Of a stretch of DNA of 64,000 nucleotides, positions 16,793-27,583 are shown piece after piece. The notes below the pieces were generated by a model that worked only from the letters and a program-made list of their open reading frames with translations, searched no databases and was not told the origin of the DNA. The stretch is from Mycolicibacterium frederiksbergense. Lineage in GTDB: Bacteria > Actinomycetota > Actinomycetes > Mycobacteriales > Mycobacteriaceae. Location of the stretch: positions 434,001 through 498,000 of the forward strand of contig NZ_JARXVE010000004.1 in NCBI RefSeq assembly GCF_029893345.1, written 5' to 3'. Made by a program: the position numbers and the translations under genes. Positions within the stretch are counted from its first letter, which is position 1. Every line of letters begins with the position of its first letter.

Positions 16793-18262
16793 GTGGGCGA
16801 AGAGGTGAAAAACGCCGAGTTCACCCGGGCACAACGGCAGGAATACCGCCGCAAGGTACACCTGTGCCTGGACGTCTTCGAAACCATGCTCGGGCAGTCG
16901 CGCTTCGAGTTCGAGCGCCCGCTCACCGGGATGGAGATCGAGTGCAACCTGGTCGACAGCGAGTATCAGCCCGCGATGTCCAACCAGGAGGTGCTGGCCT
17001 CCATCGCCGACCCCGCCTACCAGACCGAATTGGGCGCCTACAACATCGAATTCAATGTGCCTCCGCGTCCGCTGCCCGGCCGGGCCGCGCTGGACCTGGA
17101 GGACGAGGTGCGACTCAGCCTCAACGCCGCCGAGACGAAAGCCAGTGCGGACGGCGCGCACATCGTGATGGTGGGGATCCTGCCGACCGTGATGCCCGAA
17201 CATCTTTCGGGCGACTGGATGAGCAAGTCGACGCGATATCAGGCGCTCAACGAGTCGATCTTCACCGCCCGGGGTGAGGATCTGTCGATCGACATCTCCG
17301 GGCCGGAACGGTTGAGCCTGCAGTCGGCATCCATCGCACCGGAATCCGCGTGCACCAGCATGCAGTTGCATCTGCAGGTGTCACCGGCCGATTTCGCCCG
17401 CAGCTGGAATGCCGCCCAGGTGCTGGCCGGCCCTCAGTTGGCGTTGGGCGCCAATTCCCCGTACTTCTTCGGCCACCAGCTGTGGGCCGAGACCCGCATC
17501 GAATTGTTCACCCAGGCAACCGATACCCGCCCCGATGAGCTCAAGGCGCAGGGGGTGCGACCGCGGGTGTGGTTCGGCGAGCGGTGGATCACCTCGATCT
17601 TCGACCTGTTCGAGGAGAATGTCCGGTACTTCCCGGCGCTGCTGCCGGAGCTGTCCGATGAGGATCCGGTCGCCGAGCTCGCTGCGGGCCGCGCACCCCA
17701 GCTGGCCGAGCTGCGGCTGCACAACGGCACCATCTACCGGTGGAATCGCCCGGTCTATGACGTGGTGAACGGCCTTCCGCATCTGCGGGTGGAGAACCGC
17801 GTGCTGCCGGCCGGGCCCACCGTGGTGGACATGATGGCCAACGCGGCGTTCTACTACGGCCTGGTCCGGACGTTGTCCGAGGAGGACCGGCCGCTGTGGT
17901 CCAGGATGAGTTTCGCCGCCGCCCGGCACAACTTCATCGAGGGCGCCCGCAACGGTTTGGATGCCCGGCTGTACTGGCCGGGTGTGGGTGAGGTGACGCC
18001 CGATGAGCTGGTGCTGCGCCGGCTGCTGCCGTTGGCGCATGACGGGCTGCGCCGCTGGGGTGTGGCGGCCGAGGTCTGCGACCGCTACCTCGGGGTGATC
18101 GAAGGTCGCGCCAAGACCGGCCGGACCGGATCGACCTGGCAGGTGGCAACGGTGCAGGACCTTCAAGCAGACGGTCTGACCCGGCCCAAGGCGCTGGCCG
18201 AGATGCTGCGGCGTTATGTGCAACGCATGCACAGCAACGAGCCCGTCCACACCTGGGATTGA
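16793..18262 (+). CDS. GCS2-type glutamate-cysteine ligase-like protein (Rv3698-like)
   Basis: 489 residues from GTG 16793; GTG 16805 is also possible. The ATP-grasp-like GCS2 core includes GMEIECNLVD near residue 50, ELGAYNIEFNVPPRPL near 85, RVENRVLPAGPT and ARHNFIEGARNGLDARLYW. The YbdK/GCS2 family forms gamma-glutamyl amide bonds. Mycobacteria lack glutathione, so the true substrates of this longer subgroup are uncertain. EgtA, the ergothioneine gamma-glutamylcysteine ligase, is a separate gene at 27580-28851, so this one probably has another role. A methyltransferase follows after 18 bp on the same strand. Confidence 0.8.
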   Translation: MGEEVKNAEFTRAQRQEYRRKVHLCLDVFETMLGQSRFEFERPLTGMEIECNLVDSEYQPAMSNQEVLASIADPAYQTELGAYNIEFNVPPRPLPGRAALDLEDEVRLSLNAAETKASADGAHIVMVGILPTVMPEHLSGDWMSKSTRYQALNESIFTARGEDLSIDISGPERLSLQSASIAPESACTSMQLHLQVSPADFARSWNAAQVLAGPQLALGANSPYFFGHQLWAETRIELFTQATDTRPDELKAQGVRPRVWFGERWITSIFDLFEENVRYFPALLPELSDEDPVAELAAGRAPQLAELRLHNGTIYRWNRPVYDVVNGLPHLRVENRVLPAGPTVVDMMANAAFYYGLVRTLSEEDRPLWSRMSFAAARHNFIEGARNGLDARLYWPGVGEVTPDELVLRRLLPLAHDGLRRWGVAAEVCDRYLGVIEGRAKTGRTGSTWQVATVQDLQADGLTRPKALAEMLRRYVQRMHSNEPVHTWD

Positions 18263-18964
<702 letters not shown>

Positions 18965-19006
18965 GTTCACCGGGGTCTACGCCTAGATAGTCGTTTGCTG
19001 GTGGAT

Positions 19007-19900
19007 ATGCACGCCGGCCAGTTGGCGATCCCTGCCGTCACCGTGCGCACGTTGATTGACGAGCAGTTTCCCGAATGGCGCGATCTTCCAGTGCGGAGAG
19101 TTTCCGCCAGCGGCACGGTGCACGCGATCTTTCGGATCGGAGACGGGCTGGCGGCTCGGTTTCGTCTTGAGACCGATGATGTTGAGTCGGTGTGGTCCGA
19201 ATTGCGGGTCGAGGCGGCAGCCGCCCGCGAACTTGCCGGCCGCACCCGGTTCCCGACCCCTGAGCCTGTCGCGATTGGCGCGCCTGGCAGGGACTACCCG
19301 ATGCCGTGGTTGGTTCAAACGTGGCTTGATGGCACCGTAGCGATGGACAACGATCCAAGTGAGTCAGACGGATTTGCAACGGATTTGGCCGACTTCATCA
19401 CTGACGTGCGTGGTATCGACACTCGTGGACGACGCTTCAGCGGATCCGGGCGCGGCGGCGATCTAGCGTCCCACGATGAGTGGATCCAGAAATGTCTGGC
19501 GGAAAGTGAGGGTCTGCTGGATGTCGGGGCGCTGCGCCGTATCTGGGAAACGATGCGAGAGCTGCCCCGTGGAGACAGTCCTGATGTGATGAATCACTGC
19601 GATCTGATACCGGGAAACCTCCTGGTACACAACGGCCGTCTCACCGGTGTCCTGGACGTTGGCGGACTCGCTCCCGCAGATCCTGCCTTGGACCTGGTGA
19701 GTGCTTGGCACCTGCTGGAGCCTGGACCACGTCAGGTGCTGCGTGAGCATCTCGACCTCGATGACGCGGAATGGGAGCGCGGAAAGGCCTGGGCGTTTCA
19801 GCAGGCGATGGGCGTGGTCTGGTACTACGTCGACAGCAATCCGGTGTTCAGTCAGGTCGGCCGACGCACCCTGCAACGCATCGTTGCCGATTCGTGTTGA
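19007..19900 (+). CDS. Aminoglycoside phosphotransferase (APH)/choline kinase-like protein
   Basis: 297 residues from ATG 19007; GTG 19001 and TTG 18995 are in-frame alternatives. The catalytic loop NHCDLIPGNLLV and the metal-binding segment GVLDVGGLAPADPALDL match the APH family HxDxxxxN and DxG/D motifs, though the usual IDxxD is GVLDVGG here. The N-terminal lobe is less conserved (RVSASGTVHAIFRIGDGLAARF). Many such proteins phosphorylate small alcohols rather than antibiotics. Base composition looks slightly less GC-biased than the flanks, consistent with an accessory gene. The nitrilase-type gene follows 60 bp later. Confidence 0.8.
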   Translation: MHAGQLAIPAVTVRTLIDEQFPEWRDLPVRRVSASGTVHAIFRIGDGLAARFRLETDDVESVWSELRVEAAAARELAGRTRFPTPEPVAIGAPGRDYPMPWLVQTWLDGTVAMDNDPSESDGFATDLADFITDVRGIDTRGRRFSGSGRGGDLASHDEWIQKCLAESEGLLDVGALRRIWETMRELPRGDSPDVMNHCDLIPGNLLVHNGRLTGVLDVGGLAPADPALDLVSAWHLLEPGPRQVLREHLDLDDAEWERGKAWAFQQAMGVVWYYVDSNPVFSQVGRRTLQRIVADSC

Positions 19901-19960
19901 TATAGCCAAACGGCTCAGGCTCCGCTCGCCCTGCCCGTACCTCAGAGATATGGAAGTACT

Positions 19961-20743
19961 ATGACACCGCCAAACACCCTGCGCCTCACCGTGATTCAGG
20001 AAGCGCCCCGGCCACGGGATCTCGAACGCAACATTTCCCGTGTCGGAGAGGGTATTGCTGCGGCGCGCGGAACAGACCTGATCGTCTTCCCTGAGCTCTT
20101 CCTCTCGGGATACCAAACGACCGCTCTCAATGAGATTGCGCTGTCACTTGACGATCCCCGGATCACCGGGCTCGCAGACTGCTGTCGTTCCACGGGCACA
20201 GCCCTGCTGGCCGGATTCGTCGAACGCGGCCCAGGTGGCTATTTCGATGCCTATCTCGCCATCGACCGAGACGGCACGATCAAGAATCCCATTCGCAAAA
20301 CGCACCTGTTCGGGACCGAACGCGAGGCATTCCTCAGCGGCGATGCGCTCGAACCGGTCGCTCTCTGCGCCACCAAGATTGGCGTTCTGAACTGCTTCGA
20401 GCTCGAGTTCCCCGAGGTGTCCCGCACACTCGTCCTCCGCGGGGCCACGCTTCTCGTCGCGGGGTCGGCCAACATGCACCCCTACGAGCGCGATCATCTC
20501 ATCGCCAGCAGCTCTCGCGCGCTGGAGAACCGCGTCCCGCTGGCATACGCGAACCGGGTCGGTAGCGAGTCGGGGCACAGCTTCTGCGGATCAAGCCGGA
20601 TCGTCGACCGGGACGGATCGGTGCTCGCCGCACTCGACTCCGTTGAGACTGGCGGCGTGACTGCCGATGTGGTGGTCGATTTGCGCCACGAAGGAGTGAT
20701 CGACATGCTCGGTCAGCGCCGCCCCGAACTCTACGAATCGTAG
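19961..20743 (+). CDS. Carbon-nitrogen hydrolase (nitrilase superfamily amidase)
   Basis: 260 residues. The Glu-Lys-Cys triad of the superfamily is complete: Glu45 (VFPELFLSGY), Lys113 (IRKTHLFG) and Cys145 (VLNCFELEFPE). The last motif is close to the aliphatic amidase/omega-amidase branch rather than true nitrilases. Members hydrolyse amides or carbamoyl groups in the cytoplasm. Its neighbour on the same strand is an APH-like kinase, and the next gene is the convergent 13E12 protein, 4 bp away. Substrate unknown. It belongs to the apparent accessory block between Rv3699-like and egtE. Confidence 0.92.
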   Translation: MTPPNTLRLTVIQEAPRPRDLERNISRVGEGIAAARGTDLIVFPELFLSGYQTTALNEIALSLDDPRITGLADCCRSTGTALLAGFVERGPGGYFDAYLAIDRDGTIKNPIRKTHLFGTEREAFLSGDALEPVALCATKIGVLNCFELEFPEVSRTLVLRGATLLVAGSANMHPYERDHLIASSSRALENRVPLAYANRVGSESGHSFCGSSRIVDRDGSVLAALDSVETGGVTADVVVDLRHEGVIDMLGQRRPELYES

Positions 20744-20747
20744 GAGT

Positions 20748-22328
20748 TCAGAACGGTGGTTCGTCCGGGCCTGGTGGCGGCGGTGGGGGCGGTTCCCAGT
20801 CCGGGGGTAGCTCCTCCGGTTCCATCGGGTCGTTGATCCAGGCGCAGAACGGGCTGGTGCTGGGCTGGTTGCCTTTGAACAGTTTCAGGGTGGCGCGCAT
20901 CCGGTTGCGGTTGCGGCGCCGGTCGAGTTCACGTCGCCGGGCGTTCTCGGTGTAGCGGTAGGCCTCGTTGACCGGACGCAGTCTCCGGTTCTTGACCCGG
21001 CCCTGCTCGATGCGCGCCGCCCGGGTCCGGCGCCGGGCACGCGCCGGGGTCGGCTCAGCGCACGGGGCCGGGGTGAAGCTGTTGAACAGATCCGCCCCAC
21101 CCGGGGTGGTGCGATAAGTCTTACCCGACGGCGCAGTCCACACCACGCTGCCGTCGGGAAACTGCACATCGCCCCAGCCACCAAAAGTCTTGAGCCGGTG
21201 GTGAAAACGGCACAGGCACTTGAGATTGGCCGGCACGGTCAGCCCGCCGCGGGCCGGATCGGAGTGGTCGAACGGCACCGTATGGTCGATGTCGCAGGAC
21301 TCGGCCGGATGCTCACACCCGGGGAAACGACAGGTCAGGTCCCGGCACCGCACCCAGCGCTGCACCGACACCGTCGGCTGGTAAGGCATTGCCGCCGCCG
21401 CATCCACGTCCGGTTCGCTCACCAACCGCATGGTGCCCTGGTCGGCCAATTCCCGAACCTGCTCGGCGTCGATGACCCCATAGCCGCACACATACCCCGG
21501 TGCCGCACCGTCACCCAGGACCGTGTCCCGCTCGGCGATCACGTTGACCACCACCGGAATAGGTTCACGTTGCGGGGCTGAGGGCGTGACCGGGCAATCG
21601 GCACGACCGCATTCGCAGGGCAGGGTGGTGCCGTCGACGAGAGCCTGCGTGGCATCGGAGCGGCGCTGGTCGGTGCTGCGCGGATCATGCCGACACACGC
21701 CAGCCGCCAACTCCGCCAGGCGGGCATCGAAGGCAAGTCCGGCCTTGGTGGAGACGATGCCGTCGATCTTGGCGGTGCCATCACCGCGCGGGCTCACGTC
21801 GATCCGGCGCCGGTTGGTGGCATGCTCACGTTCCCGAATTGCGGCGGGATCGAGTTCGGCCACCAACGCGTCGATCGTCCTGGTCATGCTTCCGTCCGAC
21901 CAGCACTGCCACCCGGTGACACGTTCGGCCAGGTTCTCGTCGATCTGGCCGATCACCGCCATCGACACGAACTCGGTGCGGTTGATCACCATTTCCACGG
22001 TGCGCCAATCGATCCGCCCGTCGGCCAGCAGCGCGCCCAGCCGGGGCAGCCGATCCCGCAGCGCCTCGGCCTGCGACACCAGCCGACTGGCCGCACCCGA
22101 GGTCAGGTTCAACGCCGCCCCCACCTCGGCGCTGGTGCGGGCAAAACCGGTGACCAGCATGTAGTTCGGGTCGACATCGACAACATTGAGCTCGGCGATC
22201 CGCTGCGCCAACAAATCCGCCACCGCCGCCATCCGCGAGGCGATCAGCCGGGCTTCGACACGGGCGGTATTGGCGATCGCACCGACCAGCCGGGCCGCAG
22301 CCAACGGATCAAAGTCGGTATCGAACAT
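20748..22328 (-). CDS. 13E12-repeat family DUF222/HNH endonuclease-like protein, SOS-controlled
   Basis: 526 residues from ATG 22328. DUF222 covers about residues 10-320. The C-terminal HNH/zinc module lies at 328-385, with Cys328, Cys333, Cys338, the IDHTVPFDH core (His349) and Cys371/Cys373/His376/His377. A basic linker and a Pro-rich tail follow. The family is multi-copy in mycobacteria and some members are LexA-regulated. Here a perfect TCGAAC-N4-GTTCGA SOS box covers the start codon. The mRNA is probably leaderless (TATAGT box 9 bases before the ATG). Nuclease activity is inferred from the HNH motif only. Confidence 0.93.
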   Translation of the reverse strand: MFDTDFDPLAAARLVGAIANTARVEARLIASRMAAVADLLAQRIAELNVVDVDPNYMLVTGFARTSAEVGAALNLTSGAASRLVSQAEALRDRLPRLGALLADGRIDWRTVEMVINRTEFVSMAVIGQIDENLAERVTGWQCWSDGSMTRTIDALVAELDPAAIREREHATNRRRIDVSPRGDGTAKIDGIVSTKAGLAFDARLAELAAGVCRHDPRSTDQRRSDATQALVDGTTLPCECGRADCPVTPSAPQREPIPVVVNVIAERDTVLGDGAAPGYVCGYGVIDAEQVRELADQGTMRLVSEPDVDAAAAMPYQPTVSVQRWVRCRDLTCRFPGCEHPAESCDIDHTVPFDHSDPARGGLTVPANLKCLCRFHHRLKTFGGWGDVQFPDGSVVWTAPSGKTYRTTPGGADLFNSFTPAPCAEPTPARARRRTRAARIEQGRVKNRRLRPVNEAYRYTENARRRELDRRRNRNRMRATLKLFKGNQPSTSPFCAWINDPMEPEELPPDWEPPPPPPPGPDEPPF

Positions 22329-22346
22329 ACGTTCGACTATAGTCGA
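22321..22346 (-). promoter_or_regulatory. LexA (SOS) box and leaderless promoter of the 13E12 gene
   Basis: TCGAAC-ATAC-GTTCGA at 22321-22336 matches the mycobacterial SOS consensus in all twelve fixed bases. The adjoining perfect palindrome TCGACTATAGTCGA (22333-22346) contains the -10 box TATAGT on the minus strand. LexA bound here would cover both the -10 region and the start codon. Confidence 0.85.
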
Positions 22347-22392
22347 TCCCACCGACACGCGCAGAAAAACGGCGATTCAGGCGGGCCGACCA

Positions 22393-22866
22393 TCAAAACC
22401 CGAAATCGCTGAGACCAGGATGATCGTCGGGCCGGCGACCGAGCGGCCAGAAGAACTTGCGCTCAGATTCGGCGATCGGGGCGGTATTGATCGAAGCATG
22501 GCGCGTGTGCATCAGTCCGTGTTCGCCGAACTCCCAGTTCTCGTTGCCGTAGGAGCGGAACCAGTTGCCGGAGTCGTCGCGATGCTCGTACGCGAACCGC
22601 ACGGCGATCCGGTTGCCATCATGGGCCCAGAGCTCTTTGATGAGCCGGTAGTCGAGTTCGGTGGCCCACTTGCGCGCCAAGAACGCCACAATTTGGTCCC
22701 GGCCCGTGACGAACTCGGCGCGGTTACGCCACCAGGAGTCCACGGTGTAGGCGGGAGCCACCTTCTGCGGGTCGCGCGTATTCCACCCGTCCTCGGCGAG
22801 GCGAACCTTCTCGATCGCGGACTCCCGAGCGAAGGGCGGCAGCGGTGGTCGGATTGCTTCGGACAT
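22393..22866 (-). CDS. DUF1348/SnoaL-like NTF2-fold protein
   Basis: 157 residues. The sequence [31 protein letters not shown], the [36 protein letters not shown] block and the [24 protein letters not shown] segment are diagnostic of DUF1348, an NTF2-like family with a cone-shaped pocket. Enzymatic role unknown. It is divergent from a TetR regulator; the 83-bp gap carries two related inverted repeats, so it is probably the repressor's target gene. Confidence 0.9.
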   Translation of the reverse strand: MSEAIRPPLPPFARESAIEKVRLAEDGWNTRDPQKVAPAYTVDSWWRNRAEFVTGRDQIVAFLARKWATELDYRLIKELWAHDGNRIAVRFAYEHRDDSGNWFRSYGNENWEFGEHGLMHTRHASINTAPIAESERKFFWPLGRRPDDHPGLSDFGF

Positions 22867-22883
22867 TTCACACTCCCCACATG

Positions 22884-22932
22884 GAGAACGTTCGTTATCC
22901 CACGCCTGCTACGGTAGAGAACGTTGGTTCTC
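22884..22932. promoter_or_regulatory. Two related TetR operator candidates
   Basis: A perfect repeat GAGAAC-GTTG-GTTCTC (22917-22932) and an imperfect one GAGAAC-GTTC-GTTATC (22884-22899) lie 33 bp apart start to start, about three helical turns, between the divergent DUF1348 and TetR genes. Confidence 0.7.
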
Positions 22933-22949
22933 CGCGCAAGAAGGTCGGC

Positions 22950-23501
22950 ATGTCAGATCAGAAAACAACCCGCGACCAGGTGCTCGACGCGGCTGAGGAG
23001 CTCTTCTACAGCCGGGGCATCCAAGCGGTCGGCATGGACTCCGTACGCAGCGCCTCAGGCGTCTCGCTCAAACGCCTGTACCAACTGTTCCCCTCGAAGG
23101 ATCAGCTCGTCATCGAGTTTCTGCGCCAACGCGATTCACGGTGGCAGCAGGCACTCGCGACCTACGTGAATGCGCGCACGGACCCTCGTGAGCGGATCGC
23201 CGCGGTGTTCGACTGGCTCTACGACTGGTTCTCCCAACCCGACTACCGCGGTTGCGCTTTCATCAACTCGTTCGGCGAACTCGGTGCGATTTCGCCCGGT
23301 GTCGCCGAACAGGCACGTCACCATAAGAAGGTCTTTCACGACTATCTCACCGGTTTGGTCGACGACGCGGGAAGTCCCGCGCAGCTCGCCCAGCAGCTCG
23401 CGCTCCTTGCCGAAGGAGCGATCGTCACCTCAGCGATCTTCGGCGCGCCCGAGGCCGCACACCAGGCCCGAGATGCGGCGCTGTCGCTGATGTCCAGCTA
23501 A
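22950..23501 (+). CDS. TetR/AcrR family transcriptional regulator
   Basis: 183 residues from ATG 22950, preceded by AAGAAGG. The helix-turn-helix occupies about residues 8-55 ([21 protein letters not shown], then [23 protein letters not shown]). The C-terminal domain resembles the group that controls divergent small oxidoreductase or NTF2-like genes ([12 protein letters not shown]). The two inverted repeats upstream lie between it and the DUF1348 gene. Its 3' end overlaps the convergent egtE by 4 bp. Confidence 0.92.
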   Translation: MSDQKTTRDQVLDAAEELFYSRGIQAVGMDSVRSASGVSLKRLYQLFPSKDQLVIEFLRQRDSRWQQALATYVNARTDPRERIAAVFDWLYDWFSQPDYRGCAFINSFGELGAISPGVAEQARHHKKVFHDYLTGLVDDAGSPAQLAQQLALLAEGAIVTSAIFGAPEAAHQARDAALSLMSS

Positions 23502-24613
23502 GGCGCTTCTTGCAGCACCGCGGCGAACTGCTCCAATTCCTCTGCGGTGCAATCAACATGCGGTGAAATCCGCAGCACCGGCTTGGTCATCTCGAACGGC
23601 GCCCGCGCCAGCTCACATGCGGTGGTGACGATGCCACGCTCGGCGATCAACCAGGCCCGCACCGCAACCGGATCGGCGCCATCGGTGGGTTCCAATGTGG
23701 TGATGGCGGTGGGCTCGTCAACAGCCTCCACCACCCGCCAACCCGGCACGTCGGCCAGCACCAGGCGGGACGTACGGCCCACCTCGGCCAGCCGGGAACG
23801 CATGAGTTCCGGTCCGGCAGCCAGGTATTCACCCAGTGCGACCGAGTAGCCGAGGCGGGTCGCGGCATTGTGCTCACCGTGCTCGAAGCTCTGCAGCACA
23901 CTGATCGGCACATCCCACGCCGCCGGCGGCAGCCGCCGCTGCAGCCGGCCAGCCAATTCCGGCCGCACCGCGAGGAAACCGACCCCGCGGGGCCCGGCCA
24001 GCCATTTGCGTGACGACGAATAGATCGCGTCGGCGCCGACATTGCAGTCCAGATGGCCAAAGCCTTGTGCGGCGTCCACCACGATCGGAACACCCGCAGC
24101 CCTGCATACCGCGACCATCTCGGCCAGTGGCTGCGCCACCCCACGGTGGCTGGCCAGCACGGTGAGGTGCACCAGCGCGGGTGGATCCGCCGCCAGTTGA
24201 TGCGCGGCTTCATCGACGACGACGCGACCGTCCCCGTCGACCGGTAGGGCACGCACCTGAAAACCGTTGGCAGCCATGACCGCCAGGTTCGGCCCGTACT
24301 CACCCGGTACGCAGGCCAGCGTCCGCTCCCCCGCCCAACTGCCCAGCAGCAGATCCAGGGAATGAAGGGAGCCCGACGTGTACACCACATCGGCGCCGTC
24401 GAGTCCGGTCAGTGCCGCCACCGCGGCCCGCCCGGCATCGAGCACGGCGGCCGCCGCCTCGGCGGCCACATAGCCGCCCACTTCGGCCTCATGGCGGGCG
24501 TGGGCCGCGACGGCGTCGATCACCGCGAAGCTCTGCCGCGAGCAGGCAGCACTGTCCAGATGCAGTCCGGCGACCTTGGGGCGGGCATCCCGCCACTGCG
24601 CAGCGAGGCTCAT
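23498..24613 (-). CDS. egtE: Ergothioneine biosynthesis PLP-dependent C-S lyase EgtE
   Basis: 371 residues from ATG 24613. This class V aminotransferase-fold enzyme cleaves the cysteine-derived C-S bond of hercynylcysteine sulfoxide, giving ergothioneine. The PLP lysine is in [15 protein letters not shown] (Lys203), with the Asp180/Gln183 pair in [12 protein letters not shown] and His156 in TVLASHRG. The gene overlaps egtD by 4 bp (ATGA) and is last in egtABCDE. Its 3' end meets the convergent TetR gene. It assigns with high confidence by position and motifs. Confidence 0.95.
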   Translation of the reverse strand: MSLAAQWRDARPKVAGLHLDSAACSRQSFAVIDAVAAHARHEAEVGGYVAAEAAAAVLDAGRAAVAALTGLDGADVVYTSGSLHSLDLLLGSWAGERTLACVPGEYGPNLAVMAANGFQVRALPVDGDGRVVVDEAAHQLAADPPALVHLTVLASHRGVAQPLAEMVAVCRAAGVPIVVDAAQGFGHLDCNVGADAIYSSSRKWLAGPRGVGFLAVRPELAGRLQRRLPPAAWDVPISVLQSFEHGEHNAATRLGYSVALGEYLAAGPELMRSRLAEVGRTSRLVLADVPGWRVVEAVDEPTAITTLEPTDGADPVAVRAWLIAERGIVTTACELARAPFEMTKPVLRISPHVDCTAEELEQFAAVLQEAP

Positions 24614-25575
24614 TTCACCGCCAGGGACAGGCCGAAGTCGCCGGCCGGATCGGTCCACCAATGGGTTTGTCGCAGACCGGCCTCGGCCAATTCATCGGCC
24701 ACACCGTTGGCGCGGAACTTGCAGGACACCTCGGTGAGCATCTCCTCGCCGGTGCCGAACTCGACATCGAGATCCAGGGCGGCAATCCTGACCTGTTGCG
24801 GGACACTGGCGCGCAGCCACATCTCGATGCGTTCCTCGTCGACGTTCCATTTCGCCACATGCTCGAATGCGTCGAGGTCGAAATCGGCATCGAGCTCACG
24901 GTTCACCACCGACAACACATTACGGTTGAACGCCGCGGTGACGCCGGCGCTGTCGTCGTAGGCGCGGACCAATCGGTCGGCCGGTTTGACCAGGTCGGTA
25001 CCCAACAGCAGGCTGTCGCCCGGCTGCAAGGTGGCGGCCAACGCGGCCAGGAATTCCGCGCGCGGGCCGGGCGTGAGATTGCCGATCGTCGAACCGAGGA
25101 AGGCCACCAGCCGCCGTCCGACTGCCGGGATCTTTCCCAGGTGTTCCTCGAAATCACCGCATACCGCGTCGATTTCGATGCCGGGATACTCCTGGCCGAT
25201 CGCGCCGCCGGCGGCCCGCAACACACCGGCGTCGACGTCGAACGGTACGAACCGGCGCAACTGCCCGCCGTCGTGCATGGCGTCGAGCAGCATCCTGGTC
25301 TTCTCCGAGGTTCCGCTGCCCAGCTCGACGAGCGTGTCGGCCCCGGCGGCCGCGGCGATCTCGGGCGAGCGGTCCCGCAGGATCTGCGCCTCGGTGCGGG
25401 TCGGATAGTACTCCGGCAGCCGGGTGATCTGGTCGAACAGATCACTGCCCACCGAGTCGTAGAACCATTTGGGCGGCAAGGTTTTCGGCGACTGCGCCAG
25501 ACCGTCACGGACATCGCGGCGAAGCGCCATGGCGGCGGAATCGGCGGCCAGGTAATTGGACAACGTCAGCGTCAT
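24610..25575 (-). CDS. egtD: L-histidine N-alpha-methyltransferase EgtD
   Basis: 321 residues, the same length as the M. smegmatis enzyme. It trimethylates histidine to hercynine with three SAM. The SAM loop is [16 protein letters not shown] (81 on). The known histidine-binding residues of M. smegmatis EgtD fall at identical numbers: Tyr56, Asn166, Tyr206, Glu282 and Ser284. It overlaps egtC by 4 bp upstream and egtE by 4 bp downstream, implying translational coupling across the operon. Confidence 0.98.
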   Translation of the reverse strand: MTLTLSNYLAADSAAMALRRDVRDGLAQSPKTLPPKWFYDSVGSDLFDQITRLPEYYPTRTEAQILRDRSPEIAAAAGADTLVELGSGTSEKTRMLLDAMHDGGQLRRFVPFDVDAGVLRAAGGAIGQEYPGIEIDAVCGDFEEHLGKIPAVGRRLVAFLGSTIGNLTPGPRAEFLAALAATLQPGDSLLLGTDLVKPADRLVRAYDDSAGVTAAFNRNVLSVVNRELDADFDLDAFEHVAKWNVDEERIEMWLRASVPQQVRIAALDLDVEFGTGEEMLTEVSCKFRANGVADELAEAGLRQTHWWTDPAGDFGLSLAVK

Positions 25576-26264
25576 ACCGACCCTTTCAGAGGCGTGAGCT
25601 CCACGTGGGAGTCGGCCACGGTGACCAGATGCCGGTCCGGAATATCGGACCAGCCGGGATCGTCGTCGTAGGGTTCGCTGGCCAGGACGACGCCGTCCGG
25701 GCACCGCAGCATCGACAAGGTGTCCCCCCACGTGCTGGCCACCATACGAGAACCGTTGGCGGCCAGGATGTTCAGCCGAGCATTCGGATCCAGGGCGCCC
25801 ACTTCGGCGATGGTGTCCGCCAATGCGTCCAGGCCGCGCGCGAAGATCAACGCGGCCAGCACAGCGCTGTCCACCGTGGATTCGGCGGCCCCGGTCGGCG
25901 GCAGCACCCCGCGGTCCACCACGCCGTTGTGCGAGAGCAGCCACTGTCCGTCGGTGAACGGCGCCGACGCCGACGCCTCGATCGGCATGCCGATGGTCGC
26001 CGAGCGCACCGCGGCGACCACGCAGCCACTGCTCAACGCCGGCGCCACCGAAGCAAACGAGGCATCCCCCCACAGCGGTTTGTCGCTGCGCCACCGGCGC
26101 ACCACACCATGGTCGAAAAACCCTGCACCCCAACCATCGGCATTCATCAGCCCGTGCTTCTGCCGACGCGGGGCGTAGGACTGCACCAACAGGCTCTGTG
26201 GTGGGTCGAGCACCAGCGAGGCCACCGATCGCGGTGCGCCGAGCCAGCCCAGGTGTCGGCACAT
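25572..26264 (-). CDS. egtC: Gamma-glutamyl-hercynylcysteine sulfoxide hydrolase EgtC
   Basis: 230 residues. It is a class II glutamine-amidotransferase (Ntn) fold enzyme that removes the gamma-glutamyl group after the EgtB step. Cys2 ([11 protein letters not shown]) would become the N-terminal nucleophile after Met removal. The [31 protein letters not shown] and [13 protein letters not shown] motifs are as expected. It begins one base inside the egtB stop (TGATG) and overlaps egtD by 4 bp. Confidence 0.97.
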   Translation of the reverse strand: MCRHLGWLGAPRSVASLVLDPPQSLLVQSYAPRRQKHGLMNADGWGAGFFDHGVVRRWRSDKPLWGDASFASVAPALSSGCVVAAVRSATIGMPIEASASAPFTDGQWLLSHNGVVDRGVLPPTGAAESTVDSAVLAALIFARGLDALADTIAEVGALDPNARLNILAANGSRMVASTWGDTLSMLRCPDGVVLASEPYDDDPGWSDIPDRHLVTVADSHVELTPLKGSV

Positions 26265-27583
26265 CAGCTGATTCCTCTTCGCGCAAGCGGCTCATCGCCG
26301 GCGTCCCAGGCCAGCCGCACACCGGAGAAGATCTGACGCCGGATCGGGTGATCCCAGTTGCGGAAGCTCGGCCGCAGGATGTCGGCGGATACCGCCCACG
26401 AACCGCCGCGCAGCACCCGGTAGTCGCCGGCCCCATTGCCTTCGAAGAACGGCTCGGTGTAGCGGTCGTACACCATCGGGGTGAACCCGGGCCATGGTCG
26501 CAGCGGCGAGGTGGTCCACTCCCAGACGTCGCCCAACATCTGCTCGACGCCGTAGGCCGACGCCCCGGCCGGGTAGGCCCCGACCGGGGCGGGCCGACGC
26601 GCGTCACCGCCGAGGTTGGCCAGCGCCTCGGTGGGTTCTGAAGCGCCCCAAGGGAATCGACGTCGAATACCGGCCACCGGATCCCAAGCGCAGGCCTTCT
26701 CCCACTCGACTTCGGTGGGCAGTCGGGCTCCCGCCCAGGCGGCGTAGGCCTCGGCCTCGAAGAACGTGACGTGCTGGACCGGTTCGTCGGCCGGGATGGC
26801 CTCGACGTGGCCGAACCTCGTGCGGGTGCCGTCATGGCCCCAGAACTGTGGGGCGGTCAGTCCGGCCTGCTGCCGGTGTCTCCAACCGGGTTCCGACCAC
26901 CACCGCGATTCCTGGTAGCCGCCGTCGTCGATGAATTCGCGCCATTCGGCATTGGTGACCGGGACCCGGCCGATCCGGAACGACGGTACGTCCACCACAT
27001 GCGCCGGGCGCTCGTTGTCCAGGGAGTGCGGTTCGGTGAGCTCATCGACCCCCAGCACAAACGGCCCGCCCGGGATCAGCACCGAGGTCCCGGCCAGCCC
27101 GGGCCGACCAGCAGGTAGCGCGCTGCCGCCATCCAGCAGCGGGGGTCCGGCCCGCAGGTTCAGCGCCTGCAGCATGGTCTCGTCGTGCTGATTCTCGTGG
27201 CTGATCACCAAACCGAAGTTGAACCCGGAGTCATCGGCGCCAAGGGTGTCGAGGGCATCGAGCGCGCGCGACCGCACCGTTGCGCAATAGCTGCGAGCAT
27301 CGGTGGGCGGCAACAGCGGAAGGTCGACGCGGGCGGCCCGCGAGTGCACGAACGCGTCGTAGAGCCGATCCACCTCCGGGGCCAGCAGGCCCGGGCGGTC
27401 CGGATTGCCGCCGCGCAGCAGCCACAACTCCTCCTGCTGGCCGATATGGGCGAGATCCCAGACCAGCGGGCTCATCAACGGGCTGTACTGGCGGTGCAGC
27501 TCGGCGTCGTCGAAGTCGACCAGGCGCAAAGTGCGGTCCCGCGCCCGGGTGAGCTGCTGCGCCAGCGTCTCTCGTGAGGTCAA
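26264..27583 (-). CDS. egtB: Hercynine oxygenase (iron(II)-dependent sulfoxide synthase) EgtB
   Basis: 439 residues. It joins gamma-glutamylcysteine and hercynine with O2. The DinB-like N-terminal domain supplies the three-His iron site: His46 (LAHIGQQEE), His129 and His133 (SHENQHDET). The C-terminal FGE-sulfatase domain (about 165-430) has [25 protein letters not shown] and the YRVLRGGSW motif. The iron-ligand spacing equals that of the M. thermoresistibile enzyme with a constant offset of five (recalled numbering). It overlaps egtA by 4 bp. Confidence 0.97.
   Translation of the reverse strand: MTSRETLAQQLTRARDRTLRLVDFDDAELHRQYSPLMSPLVWDLAHIGQQEELWLLRGGNPDRPGLLAPEVDRLYDAFVHSRAARVDLPLLPPTDARSYCATVRSRALDALDTLGADDSGFNFGLVISHENQHDETMLQALNLRAGPPLLDGGSALPAGRPGLAGTSVLIPGGPFVLGVDELTEPHSLDNERPAHVVDVPSFRIGRVPVTNAEWREFIDDGGYQESRWWSEPGWRHRQQAGLTAPQFWGHDGTRTRFGHVEAIPADEPVQHVTFFEAEAYAAWAGARLPTEVEWEKACAWDPVAGIRRRFPWGASEPTEALANLGGDARRPAPVGAYPAGASAYGVEQMLGDVWEWTTSPLRPWPGFTPMVYDRYTEPFFEGNGAGDYRVLRGGSWAVSADILRPSFRNWDHPIRRQIFSGVRLAWDAGDEPLARRGIS

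Noticed and set aside
15569..17371. Possible 600-residue reading of the acyltransferase
   Set aside because: The N-terminal 210 residues are antisense to the GCS2-type ligase; the acyltransferase signature begins only after GTG 16729.
24610..26835. Possible egtD with a very long N-terminal extension
   Set aside because: The extension is the out-of-frame reading of egtC and egtB; family length starts at 25575.
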